From the NCBI RefSeq assembly GCF_947495455.1, contig NZ_CANLZC010000056.1, positions 1 to 36,357 of the forward strand: a stretch of 36,357 nt of DNA. The letters are read 5' to 3'. The notes under the pieces are model-generated. The model was not told the DNA's origin, did no database searches, and worked only from the letters and a program-made list of their open reading frames with translations. This document shows positions 7,875 through 16,095 of this stretch, piece by piece. Origin of the DNA: an uncultured Shewanella sp. (GTDB lineage: Bacteria > Pseudomonadota > Gammaproteobacteria > Enterobacterales > Shewanellaceae). How positions within the stretch are numbered: position 1 is the first letter of the stretch; the number at the start of each line of letters is the position of its first letter. A program made the position numbers and the translations under genes.

Positions 7875-9365
7875 ATGAAGATAATTTCTCATTATGTCAA
7901 CGGCCAGCACACTCAAGCCAGTGAACGTACTCAAACTGTATTTAATCCTGCCACCGGTCAAGTACAAGCAAACGTGTCGATGGCCAGTCAAGCAGAAGTT
8001 GAAAATGCCATTGCCCATGCAAAAGCGACGCACCAAACATGGTCTCAAGTTACCCCTTTAAATCGCTCTCGTATTTTATTTAAATTTAAAACGCTTATTG
8101 AAAACAATATTGATGAACTAGCCTTGCTCATTACACAAGAACACGGCAAAGTGCATGATGATGCCAAAGGTGAGGTCATTCGCGGACTCGAAGTGATTGA
8201 GTTTGCTTGTGGGATCCCTCATCTATTAAAAGGTGAACATACTGAACAAGTTGGAAGCGGTATCGATGCTTGGACACTCAATCAACCTTTGGGCGTCGTT
8301 GCCGGGATCACACCTTTTAATTTCCCCTTTATGGTACCCATGTGGATGTTTCCTATCGCCATTGCATGCGGCAATACTTTTGTTTTAAAACCTTCAGAGA
8401 AAGATCCCGGTGTCGTCACGCGCATTGCCGAGTTATTTACTGAAGCCGGCGCACCTGATGGTGTACTCAATGTCATCAATGGTGATAAAGAAGCTGTCGA
8501 TATCCTGCTAACTCATGATGACATCAAAGCGGTGAGTTTTGTCGGTTCAACCCCAATTGCGGAATATATATACACCAAAGCATCGGCTCACGGTAAGCGC
8601 GTTCAAGCCTTAGGCGGCGCCAAAAACCATATGCTATTGATGCCAGATGCGGATCTTGATAAAGCCGTTAATGCCGTGACAGGCGCAGCTTTTGGCTCAG
8701 CAGGTGAGCGATGTATGGCCATTTCTGTGATTATTGCTGTGGGTGATATTGCCGAACCCTTAATCGAAAAACTCACTCCAAAAGTGACATCCCTCAAAAT
8801 AGGTGATGGCATGACACCCGATATGGACATGGGTCCGCTGATCACCGCCGACCATAAAGCCAAAGTTGAGCATTATCTTGAAATCGGCCTACAAGAAGGT
8901 GCAACACTTGTCGCTGATGGACGTGAACTATCCGTTAAAGATAGAGAAGATGGATTCTTTTTAGGTGGCAGCCTTTTTGATCATGTCACTCCTGATATGC
9001 GCATTTACCAAGAAGAAATCTTTGGCCCTGTTCTTTGCGTTGTCAGAGTCAAAGATTATGATGAAGCACTCACTTTGATCAATGAACATGAATTTGGTAA
9101 CGGCACTGCCATATTTACACAAAATGGTGAAATCGCTCGACACTTCTGTCATCATGTTCAAGTTGGCATGGTCGGCGTCAATGTTCCTATTCCAGTTCCC
9201 ATGGCTTTTCATAGTTTTGGCGGTTGGAAACGTTCCTTGTTTGGCCCATTACACATGCACGGTCCTGATGGTGTCCGTTTTTATACCAAACGCAAAGCCA
9301 TTACCGCCCGCTGGCCAACCATCATGCATAATCAAGCTGAATTTGTGATGCCCACAATGAAATAG
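7875..9365 (+). CDS. mmsA: CoA-acylating methylmalonate/malonate-semialdehyde dehydrogenase
   Basis: This 496-residue aldehyde dehydrogenase converts malonate semialdehyde to acetyl-CoA, or methylmalonate semialdehyde to propionyl-CoA, with NAD and CoA. The nucleophile is C280 in FGSAGERCMA. R103 (EVIRGLEVIEFA) and R279 correspond to the two arginines that recognise the substrate carboxylate in this family, which separates it from ordinary aldehyde dehydrogenases. NFPFMVPMW and GAKNHMLLMPDAD are also typical MMSDH segments. Length is standard. AGGAAA precedes the start, and the gene follows the transaminase within one operon. It would complete beta-alanine or 2-methyl-beta-alanine breakdown coming from uracil or thymine. 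Confidence 0.94.
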   Translation: MKIISHYVNGQHTQASERTQTVFNPATGQVQANVSMASQAEVENAIAHAKATHQTWSQVTPLNRSRILFKFKTLIENNIDELALLITQEHGKVHDDAKGEVIRGLEVIEFACGIPHLLKGEHTEQVGSGIDAWTLNQPLGVVAGITPFNFPFMVPMWMFPIAIACGNTFVLKPSEKDPGVVTRIAELFTEAGAPDGVLNVINGDKEAVDILLTHDDIKAVSFVGSTPIAEYIYTKASAHGKRVQALGGAKNHMLLMPDADLDKAVNAVTGAAFGSAGERCMAISVIIAVGDIAEPLIEKLTPKVTSLKIGDGMTPDMDMGPLITADHKAKVEHYLEIGLQEGATLVADGRELSVKDREDGFFLGGSLFDHVTPDMRIYQEEIFGPVLCVVRVKDYDEALTLINEHEFGNGTAIFTQNGEIARHFCHHVQVGMVGVNVPIPVPMAFHSFGGWKRSLFGPLHMHGPDGVRFYTKRKAITARWPTIMHNQAEFVMPTMK

Positions 9366-9399
9366 CTCGTCACGCCACAAACAAATCCAATCCCGTTGT

Positions 9400-10107
9400 T
9401 TATTTGTCTGTGGCCTTTTGCTTTTTAAACCATGTATTAAATGCTTGCTGCAAAGCCACTTCATTCTTTCGAAATAAAAACACTTTATCAGATTGTGTGT
9501 ATAATTTTTTTGATTTTAAACCGCACAAGAGTGGATTGATACTGTGTATATAATCCACTTCAATGGAATCAGTAAACATCACATCAGCTTTATTTTCAGT
9601 CAGCCATGTAAAGGGCTGGTGATTATTAGGAACAATAATTAATGTGGCTTTTTTCACTCTCGATAATGCAAATGCTTCATTCGTCCCACCACGGTTTTCT
9701 ACGACTCTGACTCCTTCTACATCAATATCATCAAAGGTCTTAAAACGTGACTGATCACGACACCGCATCAATGCCGTTTTACCAAAAACGTGTATAGGCA
9801 ATGACAATAAAAACTGCTGCTCTCTCTGTGCTGTGGCAGAAATTCCCCCTACAGCCATTTGAAAACGATTACTCGCAAGATCTTTTGACAGCTCAGACCA
9901 ATGAGTTTGAACAAATTCAATATTATAATGCTTCTCTTTTGCGAAACGCTGAATCAAACTAATCGCATCCCCACTAAAGGTCTGACTCTGCTTATCGAGC
10001 CAAGTCAATGGACGATAATCTCCCGTCGTCCCTACCAATAATGTCTGTGCTGCTTGTGAATAAAAAGCACAGCTTAGAATAAAGCACAGTAGGATACGCA
10101 ATCGCAT
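9400..10107 (-). CDS. Periplasmic solute-binding protein, PheC (cyclohexadienyl dehydratase)-like
   Basis: This 235-residue family 3 solute-binding-fold protein has a clear signal peptide (MRLRILLCFILSCAFYSQAA, cleavage before Q21). The mature part begins LLVGTTGDYRPLTWLD and contains RFQMAVGGISATAQR, RVVENRGGTNEAFA and KADVMFTDSIE. These segments resemble the periplasmic cyclohexadienyl/arogenate dehydratase PheC of Pseudomonas more than amino-acid transport receptors. The expected role is either prephenate/arogenate dehydration in the periplasm or ligand binding; I cannot tell which. No ABC transporter genes are nearby, which slightly favours the enzyme. It follows a methyltransferase gene by 17 bases, so the two are probably co-transcribed. 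AGGAGA precedes the start. Confidence 0.75.
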   Translation of the reverse strand: MRLRILLCFILSCAFYSQAAQTLLVGTTGDYRPLTWLDKQSQTFSGDAISLIQRFAKEKHYNIEFVQTHWSELSKDLASNRFQMAVGGISATAQREQQFLLSLPIHVFGKTALMRCRDQSRFKTFDDIDVEGVRVVENRGGTNEAFALSRVKKATLIIVPNNHQPFTWLTENKADVMFTDSIEVDYIHSINPLLCGLKSKKLYTQSDKVFLFRKNEVALQQAFNTWFKKQKATDK

Positions 10108-10124
10108 TGATATCTCCTAATCAC

Positions 10125-10784
10125 TTATTTTTTGATGCCTGAAAATATTGCTACGCAACCTCGCATTTCAATTTTCACTTGCTGAAAGTGTTCATTTAAC
10201 ACGGCTTCCAAGCTGGTTAAATCATCGGAAAAGTTGTCAAAAATACCTTTATTATTATAATGCTTCATCAGTTTTTTCGCGAAATATCCAATATTAATCC
10301 CTTTACCTAAAATAGTACTGCCAAATACCACACCATTTGAATTTAAATACGCATTGAGATGTTGAAACACCACAGCCTTAGAGCGTAAATCGCCAGGCAA
10401 GCAATGCAATAAATAATTCATACTGATTGAATCAAAAGGCTCACAATTTAACGCCCAAGGTGAGAGAACATCTCCTTCATAAACTTCTGGATGATATTCT
10501 TTTATTTTACCCGCAACGGTAGCCAAACAGATCGGATTTAAGTCAAATAAAGCGATTCGACCTTGATGATGAGTTAAACTTTTTTGTAAATACCACCCGG
10601 TCCCAACGCCCACATCGAGATGATTTGAACTCATTTTCTTATGATATTCGGCACGTAAAAAAGCTGTCGGACAACGCCATAAACAATAATTAGAAAAGAG
10701 CAACACTCGCAAATTATACTCTAGCATCATTTTTCGCGTGTAAACTGCTTGTCCTTTGTAAGCAGGATCATCTTGTGACACCAT
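10125..10784 (-). CDS. Class I SAM-dependent methyltransferase
   Basis: This 219-residue protein has a SAM-binding motif I, HLDVGVGTGWYL, near residue 56, an acidic post-I residue in IALFDLNPICL, and a motif IV-like FDSISMNYLLHCLPG. This marks a Rossmann-fold small-molecule methyltransferase. The N-terminus DPAYKGQAVYTRKMMLEYN and the HCLPG motif resemble methyltransferases of secondary metabolism in bacteria and fungi, but the substrate is unknown. GAGGAAA lies just before the start. It is upstream of, and probably in one transcript with, the PheC-like gene. The pairing could mean modification of an aromatic compound, but that is speculation. Confidence 0.75.
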   Translation of the reverse strand: MVSQDDPAYKGQAVYTRKMMLEYNLRVLLFSNYCLWRCPTAFLRAEYHKKMSSNHLDVGVGTGWYLQKSLTHHQGRIALFDLNPICLATVAGKIKEYHPEVYEGDVLSPWALNCEPFDSISMNYLLHCLPGDLRSKAVVFQHLNAYLNSNGVVFGSTILGKGINIGYFAKKLMKHYNNKGIFDNFSDDLTSLEAVLNEHFQQVKIEMRGCVAIFSGIKK

Positions 10785-10845
10785 TACATTTCCTCATCTC
10801 AAGTACAAAGCTCATTGAGTCGTAGATTAATAATCAGTTAAGGGC

Positions 10846-10934
10846 AATACCAATCTAAGTAAATATAGAACATTTACTTTTAATACAGAGGAGGAAATCA
10901 AAACAAGCGCTAAGCCAACGAAAAAGAGTTGGCT
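10846..10934. repeat. Small palindromes between the methyltransferase gene and prmC
   Basis: This intergenic patch carries ATACCAATCT, close to the terminal sequence of the IS630 element further right (TACCAATCTG). It also has an 8-bp inverted repeat (AAGTAAAT 10857-10864, ATTTACTT 10872-10879) and a 7-bp inverted repeat (AGCCAAC 10913-10919, GTTGGCT 10928-10934) just beyond the prmC stop. The last could act as a weak terminator for prmC, but no T-tract follows in that direction. A remnant of a mobile-element end is possible. Confidence 0.4.
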
Positions 10935-10948
10935 CTAAAATTGATGGA

Positions 10949-11791
10949 TTATCGAGACCAGCGTCCCAATGTACAACGATCGTTACTGCCAAAATCTCTA
11001 ACCGTAGAGACATTCTCATAGCCAAGTTCAATGAGTTTATTTCTGACAGAAATAGCCTGTTGATAGCCGTGTTCTAATAACAAATAACCACCCGGAGCTA
11101 AATAATCTCGTGCTGCGGCTGCAATGTGATAGAGATCTGCAAAACCAGACTCAGAAGCAGTAAGTGCACTTTGAGGCTCAAACCTCACATCCCCTTCGTG
11201 AAGATGATGATCTTGCTCGTCAATATAAGGAGGATTTGAAACGATTAAATTAAAATCATAACAGCTGATGGCGTCAAACCAATCACTTTGTAAAATTTCA
11301 ACATGCTCTAATTTAAGCAACTGACGGTTTAATTTGGCCAACTCAACGGCATCTGTCACCTTATCCACACCTATCATTCGCCATGAGGGTCTCTCATGGG
11401 CTAACGCTAGCGCAATCGCCCCTGTACCTGTGCCTAAGTCCAGTACACGCGCCGAGTCAGACAAAGGTAGATTTAACGCCGTTTCAACGAGTATTTCGGT
11501 ATCAGGTCTGGGAATTAAGGTTGTAGGATTGACTCTAAAAGGTAATGACCAAAACTCTCGCTCCCCCACGATATGTGCTATAGGGTTGCCTTCTAATCGT
11601 TTAGCCACCATACGTTTAAACTCAGATCCTTGTTCTGATGAGATACTATTATCAGGCCAAGTGTAAAGGTAAGCCCTTGATTTATTAATCACATGTAATA
11701 ACATAATTTCAGCATCTAACTGAGGTGTATCAGAAATATCCATCAGTTGTGATGAAGCCCATTCAAGCGCTTTAACAATAATAAGTTGCAC
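10949..11791 (-). CDS. prmC: Peptide chain release factor N5-glutamine methyltransferase
   Basis: This 280-residue SAM-dependent enzyme (PrmC/HemK) methylates the glutamine of the GGQ motif in release factors RF1 and RF2. Visible features are an N-terminal helical substrate-binding domain, FWSLPFRVNPTTLIPRPDTE (residues 80-99), the SAM site VLDLGTGTG (116-124) and the catalytic NPPY (186-189). Length is typical. It lies downstream of prfA, its substrate's gene, in the classic hemA-prfA-prmC order. Unusually, a good terminator hairpin sits between prfA and prmC, so prmC may be transcribed partly on its own. Confidence 0.96.
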   Translation of the reverse strand: MQLIIVKALEWASSQLMDISDTPQLDAEIMLLHVINKSRAYLYTWPDNSISSEQGSEFKRMVAKRLEGNPIAHIVGEREFWSLPFRVNPTTLIPRPDTEILVETALNLPLSDSARVLDLGTGTGAIALALAHERPSWRMIGVDKVTDAVELAKLNRQLLKLEHVEILQSDWFDAISCYDFNLIVSNPPYIDEQDHHLHEGDVRFEPQSALTASESGFADLYHIAAAARDYLAPGGYLLLEHGYQQAISVRNKLIELGYENVSTVRDFGSNDRCTLGRWSR

Positions 11792-11863
11792 TGCACATCC
11801 TTTTCATTATGAACACAAGATTAATCGGTTTGAAATAATCAATATCACGAGTCTCAATAGATA

Positions 11864-11892
11864 AAACAAAAGCCCGTTAAGGGCTTTTGTTT
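11864..11892 (-). terminator. Rho-independent terminator after prfA
   Basis: A 12-bp perfect stem (AAACAAAAGCCC, 11864-11875; GGGCTTTTGTTT, 11881-11892) encloses a 5-base loop. Read leftward it ends in a run of T after the GC core. It lies 16 bases beyond the prfA stop, before the prmC start. Confidence 0.8.
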
Positions 11893-11907
11893 ATGGCTAT
11901 CAAATGA

Positions 11908-12993
11908 CTATTCGTCTGACAAAGCGGCCAATAAGTCTGCTTGGTTTTCTTGTATCAAGGGCTCAATGATACAATCTAAATCGCCTTCAATAATTTCACC
12001 TAAACGGTATAACGTCAGGTTAATACGATGCTCACTCAGCCGTCCTTGTGGAAAATTATAAGTACGAATACGCTCAGAGCGATCGCCGCTGGCCACAAGG
12101 CTTCGGCGAGTAGAATCTTCTTCACTACGACGCTTTTCATCCTCAACGGCTTGAATACGAGCCGATAATACACTCATGGCTTGAGCACGGTTTTTATGCT
12201 GAGAACGCTGATCTTGGCATTCAACAACAATACCTGTGGGAATATGCGTAATTCGAATAGCTGAATCGGTTTTATTCACGTGCTGTCCACCAGCACCTGA
12301 AGCCCTAAAAGTATCCACTTTTAGATCCGCTTTATTAATTTCAATCGCTTCCGCTTCAGGAATTTCAGGCAGAACAATAACAGTACAAGCAGAAGTATGT
12401 ACACGACCTTGAGACTCGGTTTCTGGCACACGCTGAACACGATGACCACCAGACTCAAACTTCAAATTGCCGTAAACCCCTTCCCCTGACACTTTCATAA
12501 TGATTTCTTTAAAACCACCATGTTCGCCTTCACTGGCATTCATGACTTCTATTTGCCAGCGTTTACCTTCACAATAGCGACTGTACATGCGGAACAAATC
12601 ACCCGCAAAAATGGCCGCCTCATCGCCTCCAGCTCCCGCTCGAATTTCAACAAACGCATTGTTATCATCATTAGGATCTTTAGGAAGCAATAAGATTTGT
12701 AACGCATCTTCAAGGGATTCAATCACGGCTTTGGCTTGCTTAATTTCTTCCAGAGCCATTTCTTTCAATTCAGCATCATCTTCAGCCAGCATTTCTTTTG
12801 CTGACATAAGATCATCTTCTGCTTGCTTAAATGCCTTAAAAGCTTTAACCACTTCTTCTAATTGCGAATATTCTTTAGATAAGGCTCTAAATTGCTCTTG
12901 ATCTGCAATCACACTGGCATCACTCAGTAAAGCCAGTACCTCTTCATTTCGCTCAAGCAAGCCTTCAAGCTTGCGAATAACACTCTCTTTCAT
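11908..12993 (-). CDS. prfA: Peptide chain release factor 1
   Basis: This 361-residue class I release factor recognises UAA and UAG and triggers peptide release on the ribosome. The GGQ motif is at residues 235-237 in GAGGQHVNKTDS. The stop-codon-reading PxT motif is PET (190-192) in RVPETESQGRVHT; the middle residue varies in bacteria. Length is standard. It follows hemA by 13 bases and precedes prmC, which modifies its GGQ glutamine. A terminator hairpin closes the hemA-prfA unit. Confidence 0.97.
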   Translation of the reverse strand: MKESVIRKLEGLLERNEEVLALLSDASVIADQEQFRALSKEYSQLEEVVKAFKAFKQAEDDLMSAKEMLAEDDAELKEMALEEIKQAKAVIESLEDALQILLLPKDPNDDNNAFVEIRAGAGGDEAAIFAGDLFRMYSRYCEGKRWQIEVMNASEGEHGGFKEIIMKVSGEGVYGNLKFESGGHRVQRVPETESQGRVHTSACTVIVLPEIPEAEAIEINKADLKVDTFRASGAGGQHVNKTDSAIRITHIPTGIVVECQDQRSQHKNRAQAMSVLSARIQAVEDEKRRSEEDSTRRSLVASGDRSERIRTYNFPQGRLSEHRINLTLYRLGEIIEGDLDCIIEPLIQENQADLLAALSDE

Positions 12994-13006
12994 TAAAACG
13001 CTAACC

Positions 13007-14257
13007 TTAGTCTTTATCTAATCCAAGCACATTTCTTAATTGCTCAAGAGAATGTAAATCCCCTTCACGACTCGCCGCAGTTAACGCTTGTGTCGGCGCA
13101 TGAATTAAACGATTGGTTAATTTATTAGCCAATTCTAAAATAAGGGCTTCACTGTCTCCCCCTTGGGCTAATTTATTCATCGCTCGTTCAACTAACTCAT
13201 CCTTCACCGCGAGACTTTTATTGCGATATTCACGGATACTGTCAACCGAACTCAGGGAACGTACCCATGCCATATACTGGTGAGATTGATCTTCAGCAAT
13301 TAATTCAGCTTGCTCGGCAGCCTCTCGTCGAGAGGCCATATTTTGTTCAATTATGCTTTGCAGATCATCTACTGTATAGAGGAAAGCATCATCTAGCTCG
13401 GCTACCTCTGCTTCAATATCGCGGGGAACCGCTATATCAACCAATAACATAGGCTGATGACGACGCTGCTTTAGCGCTTTTTCTACCATGCCTTTTCCAA
13501 GGATAGGTAATGGACTCGCAGTAGAGGATATCACGATATCCGCCTGAGCGAGAAAATCAGGGATCTGTTCTAATGTAATAGGTTTGCCATCAAATTGTTC
13601 ACACATTGCCTGTGCACGATGGATCGTTCTATTCGCCACAGTGATGGATTTCACACCATGTTCAAAAAGGTGTTTGGCCACCAACTCAATCGTTTCTCCC
13701 GCCCCAACTAATAAGACTTGAGTTTGACTTAAAGCTGAAAAAATATGCTTCGCCATACTGACCGCAGCAAACGCCACAGAAACGGCAGATGTACCAATAT
13801 CCGTCTCGGTACGGATCTTTTTCGCCACAGAAAACGTATTTTGAAATAATTTATCCATGGCAAAAGCAACGGTACCCGCTTCTTTGGCTTGGGCAAATGA
13901 TTGCTTCACCTGCCCTAATATTTGCGGCTCGCCCAAGACTAGCGAATCTAATCCCGCCGCAACACGTATTAAATGCTTCACCGCTTCTTGATCGGTTAAT
14001 GTATACAAGCAAGGCGCAATATTTTCATGAGAAAGTCCATGATATTGCTCCAACCAATCAACTAATAAACTGGTGTTTCTTGCATTTGAATACAATTCAG
14101 TACGATTACAAGTCGAGATAATAACGGCTTCACCAGAGCAAGTGTGTGCCGCCAGGCTCTTCATGGCATCATGAATTTTATCTGGCGCAAACGCCACTTT
14201 TTCGCGGATATCCACGCTGGCCGTCTTATGATTAATACCGATTGCTACAAGGCTCAT
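13007..14257 (-). CDS. hemA: Glutamyl-tRNA reductase
   Basis: This 416-residue enzyme reduces glutamyl-tRNA(Glu) to glutamate-1-semialdehyde, the first committed step of tetrapyrrole synthesis by the C5 pathway. The catalytic cysteine is C50 in STCNRTELY. GLDSLVLGEPQILGQVK, the NADPH-binding VLLVGAGETIELVAKHL and a C-terminal dimerisation helix follow in order. It is the first gene of the leftward hemA-prfA unit and diverges from lolB, the usual arrangement in gammaproteobacteria. The start MSLVAIGINHKTA fits the family; no strong Shine-Dalgarno sequence is visible. Confidence 0.97.
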   Translation of the reverse strand: MSLVAIGINHKTASVDIREKVAFAPDKIHDAMKSLAAHTCSGEAVIISTCNRTELYSNARNTSLLVDWLEQYHGLSHENIAPCLYTLTDQEAVKHLIRVAAGLDSLVLGEPQILGQVKQSFAQAKEAGTVAFAMDKLFQNTFSVAKKIRTETDIGTSAVSVAFAAVSMAKHIFSALSQTQVLLVGAGETIELVAKHLFEHGVKSITVANRTIHRAQAMCEQFDGKPITLEQIPDFLAQADIVISSTASPLPILGKGMVEKALKQRRHQPMLLVDIAVPRDIEAEVAELDDAFLYTVDDLQSIIEQNMASRREAAEQAELIAEDQSHQYMAWVRSLSSVDSIREYRNKSLAVKDELVERAMNKLAQGGDSEALILELANKLTNRLIHAPTQALTAASREGDLHSLEQLRNVLGLDKD

Positions 14258-14522
14258 CTGACTCGTTTAGATTATTACCATCTCATTTATTGGCCGTTAT
14301 TCTACTGAATTGGGCTACTTAAAAACAGAATATGCTTAACAAAACCGAAGAATAATGTTCATTTTCGGAAGATTTAACAAAAAAAACACGCTAACTGCTG
14401 CTTTTTTATCCACAAAAAGTGACCATGACTTCATTATAATAAAAAGATCATCATAAGCATTGGCTATTTTCACTCTCCCTCGTATTATAATCTGTCTAAT
14501 CCAAAAATATCGAATAACTAAT

Positions 14523-15170
14523 TTGACTGACTTAAGCAAAAAACTCTTTTCATGGCTAATGCTAAGCTTAGTTTTTCTATCTGGCTGTAGCAGCATACCC
14601 AATAGCCTCAGCCCAGTTTTGGTTGAAAAGGTCGCCGATGCCAATGCTTGGGAAATGACAGGAAAAATTGCCATTACTGTTCCCAATGATAAATTAAGCA
14701 GTAATCTATATTGGTTACATTCAACAAGCAGCGATGAACTCACCCTGACCACTATGCTGGGTATTCAAGTACTGTCATTGACACAAAAAGAAGGTAAAGC
14801 CCGCTTAATTGTCAATGGCGAAACCTATGAAGACAGCAATGCCCAAGCTTTACTCTTACGTGTAACCGGTTGGACCCTGCCCATTGATTCACTACCTCTT
14901 TGGATAACTGGGCAATTAAGCCCAACTGATATCATTAAAACAAAAGATAACCAAAACCGCCCCCTTCATGTGATGACAAAAACCAACCCAACTTGGACCA
15001 TTAACTATTTACGTTGGCAGCAACAACAAGGTACTGAGTTGCCTAGGTTGCTCACACTTAATAACTCAGATGTAAAAATAAAAATTCAAATTAATCAATG
15101 GCAAGCTTTAGCACCATCAGATAATATCAACCAGTTGCATCACATTAATCAAGCCAAGAGCACTCCTTAA
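14523..15170 (+). CDS. lolB: Outer-membrane lipoprotein receptor LolB
   Basis: LolB accepts lipoproteins from the periplasmic carrier LolA and inserts them into the outer membrane. I chose the TTG at 14523, giving a lipoprotein signal MTDLSKKLFSWLMLSLVFLSGC with the acylated cysteine at residue 22. A longer TTG start at 14460 is possible but would put an unusual 21-residue extension before the signal. An ATG closer in would leave too short a signal. The mature part shows AWEMTGKIAI, SSNLYWLHS, ELTLTTMLGIQVLSLTQKEG and LPLWITGQL, which match LolB closely. The stop is followed one base later by the ispE start, so they form an operon. Start-site confidence is lower than gene confidence. Confidence 0.9.
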   Translation: MTDLSKKLFSWLMLSLVFLSGCSSIPNSLSPVLVEKVADANAWEMTGKIAITVPNDKLSSNLYWLHSTSSDELTLTTMLGIQVLSLTQKEGKARLIVNGETYEDSNAQALLLRVTGWTLPIDSLPLWITGQLSPTDIIKTKDNQNRPLHVMTKTNPTWTINYLRWQQQQGTELPRLLTLNNSDVKIKIQINQWQALAPSDNINQLHHINQAKSTP

Positions 15171-15171
15171 T

Positions 15172-16026
15172 ATGCATTCCCCTCTGTCATCCGCGTGGCC
15201 TGCTCCCGCCAAATTAAACTTATTTCTACATATCAATCATCGACGTGATGATGGTTATCATGAACTACAGACTTTATTCCAATTTATTGATTACTCTGAT
15301 TATCTCGATTTTAGGATCACGCAAACACCCGAGCTTGTCCTTCATTCAAGCCTAAATGCAGTTGTCCCACAGCACGATAACTTAATTCTCAAAGCCGCAA
15401 AATCATTACAGGCATATACTCAATGCTCTCAAGGGGCGGAAATATACTTGGATAAACGTTTGCCTATGGGTGGCGGTATCGGTGGAGGCTCCTCAAATGC
15501 TGCTACGACACTCGTCGCCCTCAATCACCTCTGGAATACACACTTAAGTCAAAAAGAACTTTGTGATATAGGTCTCAAGCTCGGTGCTGATATACCTATA
15601 TTTATCAATGGCTCGTCATCATTAGCAGAAGGAGTAGGCGAACGATTGACTCCCGCTCAGCCTGTGGAAAAATGGTATTTGATCATCACGCCAAATGTGC
15701 ATGTCTCCACCGCTGAAGTGTTCCAAGATTCAAAGCTGACCCGCGACACACCTAAACTCCCAATAGAGGCATTAATGAGCGCTCCTTGGCATAATGATTG
15801 TCAAAAACTGGTGACCGAACGCTACCCTCAAGTTGCCAACGCCTTAGCGTGGCTGCTAGAATATGCGCCGTCTAGAATGACCGGAACGGGTGCTTGTGTT
15901 TTCGGGGAATTCGAGCAACATCAGCAAGCCCTATCCGCACTGGCTAAGCTGCCACCTAAGATGAGTGGATTTGTTGCACAAGGAAAAAATATATCGCCAT
16001 TAACGCTGAGATTAGCTCAACGTTAA
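15172..16026 (+). CDS. ispE: 4-diphosphocytidyl-2-C-methyl-D-erythritol kinase
   Basis: This 284-residue GHMP kinase of the MEP isoprenoid pathway phosphorylates CDP-methylerythritol at the 2-hydroxyl. APAKLNLFLHI (K14) at the N-terminus, the glycine-rich ATP loop PMGGGIGGGSSNA (98-110) and D140 in LGADIPIF are in place, as is MTGTGACVFG near the C-terminus. Length is normal. It sits between lolB and prs, the order usual in gammaproteobacteria; the start is one base after the lolB stop. Confidence 0.96.
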   Translation: MHSPLSSAWPAPAKLNLFLHINHRRDDGYHELQTLFQFIDYSDYLDFRITQTPELVLHSSLNAVVPQHDNLILKAAKSLQAYTQCSQGAEIYLDKRLPMGGGIGGGSSNAATTLVALNHLWNTHLSQKELCDIGLKLGADIPIFINGSSSLAEGVGERLTPAQPVEKWYLIITPNVHVSTAEVFQDSKLTRDTPKLPIEALMSAPWHNDCQKLVTERYPQVANALAWLLEYAPSRMTGTGACVFGEFEQHQQALSALAKLPPKMSGFVAQGKNISPLTLRLAQR

Positions 16027-16095
16027 AATACGCATCTGAAATAATATAGATTATTTCAGCCACTAAAAATAACGCTTAAGCCTGAGGTTCATACA

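Noticed and set aside
11908..12993. PET in place of PAT in the stop-codon-reading motif of RF1
   Set aside because: The middle residue of this motif is variable in bacterial RF1 proteins, and the rest is standard, so it is not considered unusual.
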